Source of the DNA: Nitratireductor aestuarii
GTDB lineage: Bacteria > Pseudomonadota > Alphaproteobacteria > Rhizobiales > Rhizobiaceae
Direction: 5' to 3'
Assembly: GCF_014641695.1 (NCBI RefSeq)
Contig: NZ_BMIF01000005.1
Span: forward strand, 124,001 to 188,000
Length of the DNA stretch: 64,000 bases
Shown: positions 1 to 8,908 of the stretch, piece by piece
How the letters are laid out: the number at the start of each line of letters is the position of its first letter
Position numbering within the stretch: the stretch's first letter is position 1
Translations under genes and position numbers: made by a program
The notes under the pieces: generated by a model
The model's database searches: none
What the model saw: the letters and a program-made list of their open reading frames with translations, nothing else
What the model was told of the DNA's origin: nothing

Positions 1-2
1 AC

Positions 3-1016
3 AACGAGATCGTCACCAACTCGCTTTGCGGCGCGCAACTCTGGGCCTCCACGCTCTTGCGTTACGGCATTCGCTCCTCGCTCCTGATCGGCAATCCGGA
101 AAATGGCGAAGTTGCCAGGGATCTCGCGGCCTTTGCTGCTGCAGCCCGCGCTTTCCAGAAGATCGATGGATCGCGCATGGCGCTGGTGGGCGCGCATGCG
201 GACTGGTTCACAAATCTCGCCGTCGATCCATGGGTGCTGAAGCGGCTCCTGAACGTGACGGTAGAGCAGATTTCACTCCCGCGCTTCATCGCCACCTGCA
301 AGGCGGACGAAGTTGCGGAGAGGAAGGCAGCCGAACGCTGGGCGGAAGCAAGCTTCGACGGCGGTGACGCCGAGAACAGCCGACTTATCCTCGGGCGCAC
401 CTGCGCGCGGCTGGAAGCCGGGTTCAACAGCATTCAGGCCGACGCCGTCGCCATCCGCGACTGGCCGGAAATCCTCTATGCGCCGGATTTCAAGGGCACA
501 TGGGCCGCACTCGGAGAGCTGTCCGACCGCGCCGTGCCAATCGCGCCCGAAGGCGACGTCATGGGGGCGCTGACGGCGCTTGCCATCCGTGGTTTCGACG
601 CGGCTTCCCTGCCCTTCCTGACCGATATTTCCGGCCTCGACAGGGCGAACAATCGCCTCGTGCTCTGGCACTATGGTGTGAGCCCCCGCCTCGCCGATGG
701 TCCGCGGTCGCTCGATCCGGTGCTGAAACAGGAAACGTTCCCGCTGAAAGCCGGTCCGCTGACGCTGCTGCGACTTTCGATCCGTGAAGACGGGAAGCTG
801 CGCCTGTTTGTTGCCGAGGGCGAGGTTGAGGCGGAGCACCCGAAGGCAAACCGCGCGGCGGGTTTCTTCCGTGCGGCGAAATCGGGCGCCGAAGCACTCG
901 TGCGTGGCTTTGTCGAAGCGGGCTATGAGCATCACGTGACCGCCGTCTACGGCCATTGGGCAGACGCCGCCCTTCATCTCGCACGCCAGATCGGCGCGGA
1001 GGTGGACCGTGCCTAA
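3..1016 (+). CDS. L-fucose isomerase-like protein (5' truncated by window edge)
   Basis: The frame is open from the first bases, so the true start lies upstream. About 337 residues are visible, ending at the TAA at 1014-1016. The general character (NPENGEV, GAHADWF, a C-terminal beta-rich half) resembles the C-terminal part of the L-fucose/L-arabinose isomerase-like family, which interconverts aldoses and ketoses using a divalent metal. The stop overlaps the GTG start of the GH31 gene by 8 bases, so the two are translationally coupled. The family call is moderate because the N-terminal domain is missing; the substrate is unknown. Confidence 0.6.
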   Translation, partial: NEIVTNSLCGAQLWASTLLRYGIRSSLLIGNPENGEVARDLAAFAAAARAFQKIDGSRMALVGAHADWFTNLAVDPWVLKRLLNVTVEQISLPRFIATCKADEVAERKAAERWAEASFDGGDAENSRLILGRTCARLEAGFNSIQADAVAIRDWPEILYAPDFKGTWAALGELSDRAVPIAPEGDVMGALTALAIRGFDAASLPFLTDISGLDRANNRLVLWHYGVSPRLADGPRSLDPVLKQETFPLKAGPLTLLRLSIREDGKLRLFVAEGEVEAEHPKANRAAGFFRAAKSGAEALVRGFVEAGYEHHVTAVYGHWADAALHLARQIGAEVDRA

Positions 1017-3018
1017 CCAATCTGGCTTTACTGATCTGCTGCCTCTGAAAGCCGCCTACCGCCCTGCCCTTGTCGGCTGGCGCGCGAATGGCGGCTCATG
1101 GACGACTGCCTCCTTTGGCGAACAGACCGACGTCGACGTGCAGGTGACTGCACTGGAGAACGGGCGCAGTGTCCGTATCAGTGCAGTTCGCAGGGATGCA
1201 GCGGCGATCGAGATCGCCATTCCGGTTTCCGGCGATTTTCAGGTCTTCGGCGGCGGCGAAAGGTTCGAGACGCTCGACCTGCGCGGCCAGTCGGTGCGCT
1301 ACTATCTGGAAAACTTCGGGCTTGGAAACGGCACCTACCTGCCAAGCCCATGGCTCGCGACAACGCTGGGCTATGGCGTGTTCCTGCCTGACGAAGCGCC
1401 TGCGGTGTTCCACATCGCGCCATCCTTCGATCCAGGCATGCTGCGCATCCAGGTCGAGGGAGACCGGCTGGAGCTTGAAATCCATCTCGGCAACCTGGGC
1501 GAACTTTACGCTCAGCTGATCGAGCGTATCGGTGCGCCGCTGATGCCCGAAGACAGTTTCTTCGGCCTCTGGAAGGCGGGCGACTGGCGCATCGAGAATG
1601 CAAAAACCGTCGACGCGGACGTTCGCGGGTTTGAACAGATGGGCCTGCCGATGGCGGTAAAGCTCATCGACGCCTACTGGTCAGACGAAGTGCATTCCTT
1701 CGCCTTCGACGAGAAGAAATATCCGCAGGCAGCGAAGATGGTGTCCGACCTCGCCGCGCAAGGCACCGACATCTATCTCTGGCTTTGCCCCTGGGTGGTG
1801 GTGGGCACGCGCTCTTTCGCCTTCGCCAAGGAACGCGGCTATGTGATCGTCGACAAGAATGGCGAGCTTATCACTCGCCGGCCGGGCGCAAACCCCAACA
1901 TCATCGCGGCCCTCATCGACTTCTCCAACCCGGAAGCGCGGGCCTGGTGGACCGAGAGCCTGCGCGGCCTGCTACGCCAGGGCATCAAGGGTTTCAAGGC
2001 GGATTTCGGCGAGCAGCTGCCTGAACATGCAGTGCTGAAATCCGGCGAAACCGGAGGGCGGGCGCACAACGCTTTCGTGCGGTATTATCTCGAAGCGACA
2101 ATCGACGCATTCGACGGCAAGACGCCCGCGATCATCAGCCGTTCGGGTTCGCCACGCGTGCGCGCCCCGATTTGGAGCGGTGACCAGACCTCTGACTTCT
2201 GCCCGAAGACCGGCCTGCCATCGGCCATCCGCGCCGTGCAAAGTGCCGCCCTTTCCGGCTGGTCCTTCATCGGCAGCGACCTTGGCGGCTATTTCGGCAC
2301 GCCGACGCCGCAGGTCTTCGCCCGCTGGACGCAATTCGCCTGCTTCACGCCGCTGATGATGCTGCATGGCCTCGGATGCCGCGAACCGTGGGACATGGAT
2401 GAAGGATCGCTCGCGATCTACAAGCGCTATGCCGCTCTTCATCTGGCGCTGCTGCCGACCTTCCAGAAGTTCGGCAAGGTGGCAGCCGAAGGCGGACTGC
2501 CGCTGATGCGCATGATGCCGCTCGCCTTCCCTGAAATCCAATGGCGCGGCATCAACGATTGGGACCAGCAGTACATGCTGGGTGACGACCTGCTGGTCGC
2601 CCCGGCTGCCTTCTACGGCAATACCCGCGCGGTCTATCTGCCGGCAGGCGAATGGTACGACGTCTTTGCCGGCGAATGGGTAACGGGGCCGGCATGGCGC
2701 GTCCATGACATGCCGATCGAGAACATTCCGCTCTTCGTGCGAGAAGGCGGCAGGATCACTCTGGCGGCGGACGCGGAGAGCCGTGAGGCGGCCGTTCTGG
2801 TGTTTGCAAAGAACCAGGAGGATTTCAGCGCCCTTGTCTCAACAGACGAAGACGGGTGGGCCGTCCGTTGGGCAGGTCTCGTGGGGTCGGGCGGGCGCTC
2901 GAAAAATGCAGATAACGAAGCTGGGGGCGGTTCAAGGCCGGGCATTCCGGCGGAGGACTGGTTCGGACCGGAAATCGTGTGGTCCGCAGTGGATAGTGGC
3001 GGCAGGCTTAGTCCCTGA
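1009..3018 (+). CDS. Glycoside hydrolase family 31 alpha-glycosidase
   Basis: 669 residues, close to bacterial GH31 length. The likely catalytic nucleophile is D332 in the KADFGE motif and the acid/base is D392 in WSGDQ, both classic GH31 positions. It starts at a GTG with GGAGG about 6 bases upstream. It is not a sulfoquinovosidase: the region between the N-terminal beta domain and the nucleophile reads YWSDEVHSFAFDEKKYP, the ordinary GH31 pattern, without the Arg/Trp sulfonate-binding stretch of YihQ. No signal peptide, so probably cytoplasmic, acting on an imported oligosaccharide or glycoside. The last ~50 residues are Gly/Ser-rich and unlike a normal C-terminal beta domain. Exact specificity (glucoside or xyloside) cannot be read. 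Confidence 0.88.
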   Translation: MPNQSGFTDLLPLKAAYRPALVGWRANGGSWTTASFGEQTDVDVQVTALENGRSVRISAVRRDAAAIEIAIPVSGDFQVFGGGERFETLDLRGQSVRYYLENFGLGNGTYLPSPWLATTLGYGVFLPDEAPAVFHIAPSFDPGMLRIQVEGDRLELEIHLGNLGELYAQLIERIGAPLMPEDSFFGLWKAGDWRIENAKTVDADVRGFEQMGLPMAVKLIDAYWSDEVHSFAFDEKKYPQAAKMVSDLAAQGTDIYLWLCPWVVVGTRSFAFAKERGYVIVDKNGELITRRPGANPNIIAALIDFSNPEARAWWTESLRGLLRQGIKGFKADFGEQLPEHAVLKSGETGGRAHNAFVRYYLEATIDAFDGKTPAIISRSGSPRVRAPIWSGDQTSDFCPKTGLPSAIRAVQSAALSGWSFIGSDLGGYFGTPTPQVFARWTQFACFTPLMMLHGLGCREPWDMDEGSLAIYKRYAALHLALLPTFQKFGKVAAEGGLPLMRMMPLAFPEIQWRGINDWDQQYMLGDDLLVAPAAFYGNTRAVYLPAGEWYDVFAGEWVTGPAWRVHDMPIENIPLFVREGGRITLAADAESREAAVLVFAKNQEDFSALVSTDEDGWAVRWAGLVGSGGRSKNADNEAGGGSRPGIPAEDWFGPEIVWSAVDSGGRLSP

Positions 3019-3052
3019 CGTCTGTTCAAGCTGAGTAACGGAGGAGTCGTGA

Positions 3053-4288
3053 ATGAACATACATCGCAAACTTATGACCGGGGCAGCAGCCCTGGCGCTC
3101 GGCCTTGGCGTCGGTTTTTCGCCGGCACTCGCCGATAACATCGTCTTCTGGATCAACTCGCCGCTCGCCTCGAGCCCGGACGCGCCGATCTATGCGGAGC
3201 TGAAGGCATTCGAGGCTGAGACCGGTCACACGGTTGAGCTGCAGCCGGTCGCGCACATGGAAATGGAGCGCAACCTCACCGTCGCCATGTCCGGCGGCGC
3301 CGGTCCGGACGTCATGGCGCTCGACATCGCCTGGGTTGCGGGTTTGGCCAACGCAGGCCTGCTCATGGACCTGACGGAGCAGACTGCTCCGCTTGCCGAA
3401 GGCTACCAGAAGGGTCCGCTCGCCAGCGGTCGCTTCGAGCAAAGGCAATACGCGCTGCCGCTCTACACCAACAACGTCGCGCTCTTCGTGAACAACAAGA
3501 TGCTGGCTGACGCCGGTATCGACAAGGCGCCGACCAACTGGGAAGAGTTCCGCGAAGCAGCCATCGCCATGACGAACGCCGAGAAGGGCACCTATGGTCT
3601 CACCTTCGGCGGTAGCCGTACCGGTGCGTTCCAGCTCTACAGCTTCATCTGGCAGAACGGCGGCGAAGTCATTGATGATGAAGGCAAGGTCCGCGTTGGC
3701 GAGCCGGAATCGGTTGAGGCCGTGGAGTTCCTCTCCAGCCTCTACACCGAGCACAAGGCAATGCCGGATTCGGTTCTGACCGCCAATTCCTGGGATGAGG
3801 TCAACGCACCCTTCATCCAGGAACGCGCCGGCATGCTGGTGAGCGGCGACTGGGCGATTGCAGCACTGAAGAACGGCAATCCGAACCTCGACTGGTCGGT
3901 GCACCCGCTGCCGGTTGGCAAGCAGGCCGCTACCGTCATCGGTGGCTACAATCTCGCCGTCAACGCGAACACCTCGGTTGGCGATGCCAGCTGGCAGCTT
4001 GTTGAATGGCTTACAGGTCCGCGCAGCGTCGAGCTGATGGGCAAGTACAACCGTCTGTCGGCCGCTGCTGGCGCAGCAGCACCGGAAGCGATCGCCGCCC
4101 TGCCGGAAGAGATCAAGCCGTTCATGGAGCAGGCGGATGCGGGCCGCGCCCGTCCGGTTGTCGCCGAATGGAGCCAGATCCACTCGGAAGTCTTCGGCAC
4201 CGTGTGGGATTCCGTGCTTCGCGGCCAGCCGGTTGCTGATGTGATGAGCAAGGCTGACGCCCAGACCAAGAGCATCATGGGCCAGTAA
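3053..4288 (+). CDS. Carbohydrate ABC transporter substrate-binding protein (family 1)
   Basis: 411 residues with a Sec signal peptide (hydrophobic run ending SPALA before DNIVFW). The mature part has the MalE/UgpB-type pattern, including GPDVMALDIAWV near the N-terminus and AGMLVSGDWAI in the middle. ATG start with a strong GGAGGAG ribosome site. Followed after only 4 bases by its two permeases, and preceded by a glycosidase, so the cargo is probably a glycoside or oligosaccharide. Periplasmic. Confidence 0.9.
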   Translation: MNIHRKLMTGAAALALGLGVGFSPALADNIVFWINSPLASSPDAPIYAELKAFEAETGHTVELQPVAHMEMERNLTVAMSGGAGPDVMALDIAWVAGLANAGLLMDLTEQTAPLAEGYQKGPLASGRFEQRQYALPLYTNNVALFVNNKMLADAGIDKAPTNWEEFREAAIAMTNAEKGTYGLTFGGSRTGAFQLYSFIWQNGGEVIDDEGKVRVGEPESVEAVEFLSSLYTEHKAMPDSVLTANSWDEVNAPFIQERAGMLVSGDWAIAALKNGNPNLDWSVHPLPVGKQAATVIGGYNLAVNANTSVGDASWQLVEWLTGPRSVELMGKYNRLSAAAGAAAPEAIAALPEEIKPFMEQADAGRARPVVAEWSQIHSEVFGTVWDSVLRGQPVADVMSKADAQTKSIMGQ

Positions 4289-4292
4289 GACA

Positions 4293-5240
4293 ATGACAAA
4301 GACACGCGCACCCGCCGGACCAAAGCTCAGGAACACCTGGTCTCAGATCTTCGAGACCGGGATGGGAGCGCGTGTCTACCCTTATCTCATGGTGTTGCCC
4401 GCCGTTCTCGTAGTGGTGGGCGTGGTGGTTTATCCGGTCATTTCCGGCATCATGACGGCCTTCTATGACGTGACGCTACGCACGCTGAATACCGGCACCG
4501 CTCAGTTCGTTGGCTTCCGCAATTTCGAGCGCGTCTTCGCCGATCCGGTCTTCGTGCAGGCGTCTACCAACACGCTCATCTGGGTGGTGCTGAACGTTGT
4601 GGCACAGCTTGGCCTCGGCCTTGCGCTTGCCTTGCTTCTTCACCGCGCCATGCCCGGGATCGGCTTCTTCCGCTCCGGCATCCTGGTGCCGTGGGTGGTG
4701 CCGAGCGTGGTTGCGGTGCTGACCTGGCGCTGGATGTATGACCCGAGCGTCGGCATTGCGAACGAAATCCTGCTGAAGCTTGGCATCCTCGACCGCTATC
4801 ATCCCTGGCTGGGTGACACGGCCACATCACTCTACGCCGTGACGGTGGAGAGTATCTGGAAGGGTACGCCCTTCGTCATGCTGCTGCTGCTCGCCGCACT
4901 CCAGATGGTTCCGCGCTCGATCCTCGAAGCGGCGTCCATGGACGGGGCGTCGGGCTGGCGCAAGCTCTGGTACGTGATCCTGCCCCAGATCCGCGTTTCC
5001 TTCGCCATCGCGGCGGTTCTCACCTTCATTCTCACCGTCAACAATTTCAACGCCATCTGGCTGATGACCGAGGGCGGACCCCTGAACTCTTCGGAAATCC
5101 TGTTCACGCTGGCTTACAAGTACGGCTTCCAGCGCTTCGACCTCGGCAAGGCCTCGGCCGTCGCAACCATGCTGTTCGTCGGGCTCGTGATCGCCACGAC
5201 CGTGTATCTGAAGCTCATCCAGGCAAAGGAGGGCGATTGA
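4293..5240 (+). CDS. Sugar ABC transporter permease, MalF/UgpA type
   Basis: 315 residues, about six membrane segments, with the EAA loop EAASMDGASGWRKLWYVILP near residues 212-231 that docks on the ATPase. The N-terminus (~30 residues) is cytoplasmic. It sits between the binding protein and the second permease of the same importer. No ATP-binding subunit follows; it must lie upstream of the window or be a shared MsmK/UgpC-type protein. Confidence 0.92.
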   Translation: MTKTRAPAGPKLRNTWSQIFETGMGARVYPYLMVLPAVLVVVGVVVYPVISGIMTAFYDVTLRTLNTGTAQFVGFRNFERVFADPVFVQASTNTLIWVVLNVVAQLGLGLALALLLHRAMPGIGFFRSGILVPWVVPSVVAVLTWRWMYDPSVGIANEILLKLGILDRYHPWLGDTATSLYAVTVESIWKGTPFVMLLLLAALQMVPRSILEAASMDGASGWRKLWYVILPQIRVSFAIAAVLTFILTVNNFNAIWLMTEGGPLNSSEILFTLAYKYGFQRFDLGKASAVATMLFVGLVIATTVYLKLIQAKEGD

Positions 5241-5242
5241 TC

Positions 5243-6142
5243 ATGGACACCGCTGCCATCCATCCCCGGCAACGTGAGCGTTCCGCTCCAAGGGTCGTGA
5301 AGCGCTCGTTCCAGCTGCCCAAGCCCGTGCGCACGGCGCTCGTCTACATCACGCTCTGGATCGCCTTCATATGGGCCGTCTTCCCGTTCTACTGGATGAT
5401 CGCCACGTCGATCCGCCCCAAGGACGAGATCTTCCAGCGCCCGCCGAGCCTCATCCTGAACGGCGCGACGCTGCAGAACTACATCGACCTGCTGGTGGGT
5501 GCTCAGTTCTGGCGCTTTGCCATGAACAGCCTGCTGCTGACCGTCTCCGTCACGATCATCAGCGTGCTGATCTCGGTGACAGCCGGCTATGCCATGGCCC
5601 GCCACCGCTTCAAGGGCTCGGTAACGCTGCCGCTCTTCATGCTCTATGGGCAGATGTTTCCGCCGGTGCTGCTGCTGATCCCGTTCTACGTGCAGCTGCG
5701 CTTCCTCGGCTGGCTGGACAGCCTTTGGGGCCTGATCCCGGTGTACCTGAGCTACATGCTGCCGCTCTGCGTCTGGCTGATGCGCGGGTTCTTCTCGCAG
5801 GTTCCCTTCTCGCTTGAGGACGCCGCCCGCATGGATGGCTGCACCCGCTGGCAGGCGTTCTGGAAAGTCATCCTGCCAATGGCGCGTCCCGGTATCGTGG
5901 CGGTCGCAACCTGGGTGATGATCCACACCTGGAACGAGTTCCTCTACGCCAGCACCTTCATCCTGAGCGATACGAAGCGGACGCTGCCCTTGGGCCTCAG
6001 CGGCCTCATCGGCCAGTACACGACGGACTGGGGTGTGCTGATGGCTGGCGGCGTGTTGACCGCCGCACCAATCCTGCTCGTCTTCTTCATCCTGCAAAAG
6101 CAGCTGGTCTCCGGCATCGGCGGCGGCGCAGTCAAAGGTTAA
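5243..6142 (+). CDS. Sugar ABC transporter permease, MalG/UgpE type
   Basis: 299 residues from the ATG at 5243. An in-frame TTG at 5237 would leave only about 4 bases after AAGGAGG, so the ATG is preferred. Six membrane segments; EAA loop EDAARMDGCTRWQAFWKVIL about two thirds along. Starts 2 bases after the stop of the first permease and ends 3 bases before the enolase gene, so all are one operon. Confidence 0.92.
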   Translation: MDTAAIHPRQRERSAPRVVKRSFQLPKPVRTALVYITLWIAFIWAVFPFYWMIATSIRPKDEIFQRPPSLILNGATLQNYIDLLVGAQFWRFAMNSLLLTVSVTIISVLISVTAGYAMARHRFKGSVTLPLFMLYGQMFPPVLLLIPFYVQLRFLGWLDSLWGLIPVYLSYMLPLCVWLMRGFFSQVPFSLEDAARMDGCTRWQAFWKVILPMARPGIVAVATWVMIHTWNEFLYASTFILSDTKRTLPLGLSGLIGQYTTDWGVLMAGGVLTAAPILLVFFILQKQLVSGIGGGAVKG

Positions 6143-6145
6143 GTC

Positions 6146-7273
6146 ATGACCCGTATCAAGCGTATTCAAGCTTTCGCCCTCTCCTGCCCGACGCCGGGCG
6201 GCGCAGTCTTCGCCGTTGGCCGTTCAGCCAAGCGCGACATGGTGCTGGTGCGTATCGAGACGGAAGACGGCATTGTCGGCTATGGCGAGGCGCATCACGC
6301 GCAGACGCCAAGCACCATAGCGGCCTTCATCAATGATGCGCTCGGGCCCTCGCTGATCGGCATGGATGCCCATGAGACGGAAGCGATCTGGCACAAGGCC
6401 TACCATCATTTCATCGCCACGCACGGACCTGGTGCGGCAGCCGTGATCGGCCTTTCCGGCGTGGATCTGGCGCTCTGGGACATCAAGGGCAAGGACCTGG
6501 GCCAGCCGGTCTGGCGGCTTCTCGGCGGCAAGCGTCGTCCGATCAAGGCTTACGCCGGCGGCATCAGCCTCGGCTTCCAGCCGGTCGAAGACCTGAAGCG
6601 CGAAGTTGAAGCCTTCGCGGAGCGCGGCTACACCTTCATGAAGCTCCGGGTTGGCGACACGATGGAGAAGGACCTGGAGCGCGTCAGCGCCATCCGTGAC
6701 GCCTTCCCGCATCTGACGCTCGCCGCCGACGCGGGCACGCGCTACAAGACCTCTGACCTGCACCGGATCGTTGAAGTCTGCGAAGCGGGCAAGCTTGCAT
6801 GGCTCGAAGAGCCGTTTACGCCGGAGAATCTGCCGGCCTACGAGCGCCTGAAGGAGCTGACCGCAACGCCGCTTGCTGCTGGCGAAAACCACTTCACCCG
6901 TCGCGAACTGCGCGAGCTCATCTCCCGTCAAATGATCCAGTTCGTGCAGGCCGACTGCTGCAAGACCGGCGGCATTACCGAGATCCTGAAGATCGCGGCC
7001 ATGGCCGACGCGTGGCACCTTCAGTTTGCGCCGCATACGAGCGCTTCGGTGCTTTCTACCGCGGCCTCCGTCCATGTACTGTCGGTGGCGCCAAACGCCT
7101 TCATCTACGAAGCCGACGTTTCCGCCATAAACGCCTTCCGCGACGACCTTGGCGCGCCGTTCGAGATTGTCGACGGCACCATCACTGCTCCTGAGACACC
7201 GGGCCTCGGCGTCGAGATCAATGAAAGCCTTATCACCAAATATCCGTTCATCCCCGGCGCATCCTACCAGTAG
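6146..7273 (+). CDS. Mandelate racemase/muconate lactonizing enzyme family protein (MR subgroup)
   Basis: 375 residues: N-terminal capping domain, then a TIM barrel. Metal ligands are visible as D195 (AADAG), E221 (WLEEP) and E247 (AGENH). The MR-subgroup His-Asp dyad is D270 (QADCC) and H297 (APHTSAS). The usual Lys-x-Lys on strand 2 reads K166-L-R168, so the second lysine is arginine. These enzymes abstract a proton alpha to a carboxylate, typically dehydrating or cycloisomerising sugar acids. Placement between a glycoside importer and an FAD dehydrogenase suggests sugar-acid catabolism; the substrate is not readable. Confidence 0.9.
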   Translation: MTRIKRIQAFALSCPTPGGAVFAVGRSAKRDMVLVRIETEDGIVGYGEAHHAQTPSTIAAFINDALGPSLIGMDAHETEAIWHKAYHHFIATHGPGAAAVIGLSGVDLALWDIKGKDLGQPVWRLLGGKRRPIKAYAGGISLGFQPVEDLKREVEAFAERGYTFMKLRVGDTMEKDLERVSAIRDAFPHLTLAADAGTRYKTSDLHRIVEVCEAGKLAWLEEPFTPENLPAYERLKELTATPLAAGENHFTRRELRELISRQMIQFVQADCCKTGGITEILKIAAMADAWHLQFAPHTSASVLSTAASVHVLSVAPNAFIYEADVSAINAFRDDLGAPFEIVDGTITAPETPGLGVEINESLITKYPFIPGASYQ

Positions 7274-7303
7274 CGCAGATTGGCAGAGCGGAGAGAGTTT
7301 GCA

Positions 7304-8710
7304 ATGACGTCCATTTCCGGCAAGACGACCATCGACTGGCAGGCTTTCAGCGAGGCGCTCGCTCCCGTCGAGACTTTCGACACGCCGTCGATCGTGAAGA
7401 AGCGTTCGCGCGACTTCTTCTGGTACAGCCCCATTCTCAATCGGGAGCTGGGCAAGTCCTTCGGCGATCTGGTTGCCGCGCCGCGCAGCATTGCTGAACT
7501 CGAAAAGTGCATCTCCGTAGCCTATGAGCAGAACGTGCCGACCGTCCTTCGCGGCGGTGGCACGGGGAATTATGGACAGGCTGTGCCGCTCGACGGCGGG
7601 CTCATCATCGAAATCACCGGCGTCAACGGCATCCTCGAGATCGGCGCGGACACGGTCCACGTGGAGGCTGGCTGCAAGATCAAGGCGATCAATGAAGCGC
7701 TGGCCGAACATGGCCGCGAGCTGCCGATCTACCCGTCCACCGAGGCGCTGGCGACGATCGGTGGCTTCATCGCGGGCGGCTCGGGCGGCATCGGCTCGAT
7801 CACTCACGGCATGCTGCGCGATCGCAAGAACATCGATTCCATTGGCGTGCTGTCGATGGAAAACCCGCCGAAACGCCACGTCTTCACGGGCGAAGATATC
7901 AGCTCCATCCACCATGCGTGGGGGCTGAACGGCGTCATCACGGATCTCGTTCTGCGCACCATCCCTGCGCGCAACTGGATCAGCGTCATCGCCGCCTTCA
8001 CGACCTATCGGGGAGCCTTTGAGGCTGGCGTTGCCGTCGGCAGCAATCGTGACTACGAACTGAAGCTGCTGACGACCGTCGACGGCAGGATTGCCTCGCT
8101 CATCCGTGATCTCGATGGGCTCAACCTCAACGGCCGCTCCCTCCTGCTCGCGATGGTGGATGACGCGGGTGCGGAGACGCTCAAGGCGTTGGTCGAGGCT
8201 CAGGGTGGCGAGGTTGTTTTTGCCGCCGATGCTGCAGGTGTAGCCGCAGCCGACCTGAAGCCGCTGACGGAATTTTCCTACAACCACACGACCTTGCAGG
8301 TGCTGAAGAACGATCGCAGCGTCACTTATCTTCAGGTGACCGTACGGCCGCCGCTCGACGGTGCGAAGATCGAAACCCTGCAGGGCGTTTTCGGCGACGA
8401 GGTGCTGATGCACCACGAGTTCGCGCTCCTGCGCGGTGAACTGGTCGCGTTCGACCTGCCCGTGGTCCGCTACACGACGGACGAGCGGATCTTCGAGCTG
8501 ATGCGCATTTATGATGCGCATGGCTGCCCGACCTCCAACCCGCATGTACCCTTCGTGGAAGGCGGATCGATGAAGCCGGACTACCGCCACCTCGCGTGGA
8601 AGAAGCGGCTCGACCCGAAGGGACTGCTCAACTCCGGAAAGTCCCGCCACTGGAACGACGTAAAACACCTCTCCGCTGAAGAGATCGAGCAGCTGCCGAG
8701 CCGCACGTAA
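7304..8710 (+). CDS. FAD-binding (PCMH-type) oxidoreductase, GlcD-like
   Basis: 468 residues. The PCMH-type FAD domain shows [13 protein letters not shown] and, later, the glycine-rich stretch [14 protein letters not shown]; a C-terminal FAD-linked oxidase domain follows. The ATG at 7304 is chosen over an upstream TTG (7280) because GGAGAGAG lies just ahead of it. Members oxidise 2-hydroxy acids such as glycolate or lactate, or sugar-derived alcohols, passing electrons to the quinone pool or a partner. It follows the enolase gene in the same operon and probably oxidises that pathway's hydroxy-acid intermediate (inference). Confidence 0.87.
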   Translation: MTSISGKTTIDWQAFSEALAPVETFDTPSIVKKRSRDFFWYSPILNRELGKSFGDLVAAPRSIAELEKCISVAYEQNVPTVLRGGGTGNYGQAVPLDGGLIIEITGVNGILEIGADTVHVEAGCKIKAINEALAEHGRELPIYPSTEALATIGGFIAGGSGGIGSITHGMLRDRKNIDSIGVLSMENPPKRHVFTGEDISSIHHAWGLNGVITDLVLRTIPARNWISVIAAFTTYRGAFEAGVAVGSNRDYELKLLTTVDGRIASLIRDLDGLNLNGRSLLLAMVDDAGAETLKALVEAQGGEVVFAADAAGVAAADLKPLTEFSYNHTTLQVLKNDRSVTYLQVTVRPPLDGAKIETLQGVFGDEVLMHHEFALLRGELVAFDLPVVRYTTDERIFELMRIYDAHGCPTSNPHVPFVEGGSMKPDYRHLAWKKRLDPKGLLNSGKSRHWNDVKHLSAEEIEQLPSRT

Positions 8711-8744
8711 GGTAGCTTCAGGATCCTCGTTTATGAGCTCCTAA

Positions 8745-8825
8745 GCCAGGGTTGGCGCGAGCTACGTGTTCGGCGACGGCCTCTTCCTCGATGGTGATGC
8801 GTCGTACAACTACTTGTTTGACTGA
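8745..8825 (+). pseudogene. Possible gene remnant (about 26 codons)
   Basis: Between the FAD oxidase and the M20 gene a short open stretch encodes an aromatic, alternating peptide ending SYNYLFD and a TGA at 8823-8825. There is no start codon with a ribosome site, and the frame is closed by a TAA just upstream (8742). It reads like the tail of a beta-rich secreted or outer-membrane protein, but this may be chance. The rest of 8711-8908 holds nothing else I recognise. Confidence 0.2.
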
Positions 8826-8908
8826 GGAGCATAGGCCCCATGCGAGTGCGGCGGCTTGCTGGCTGATAGACGTCAGCTTATAGTCCGCCCCCACAAACGC
8901 ATTTCTGC

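Noticed and set aside
1009-3018. GH31 gene as sulfoquinovosidase (YihQ-type) with a sulfo-sugar pathway
   Set aside because: The Arg/Trp sulfonate-binding stretch of YihQ is absent and the neighbouring enzymes do not match known sulfoglycolytic sets.
6224-8668. Long minus-strand open frame opposite the enolase and FAD oxidase genes
   Set aside because: It is a GC-rich antisense shadow with no recognisable domains, while the plus strand encodes two intact enzymes.
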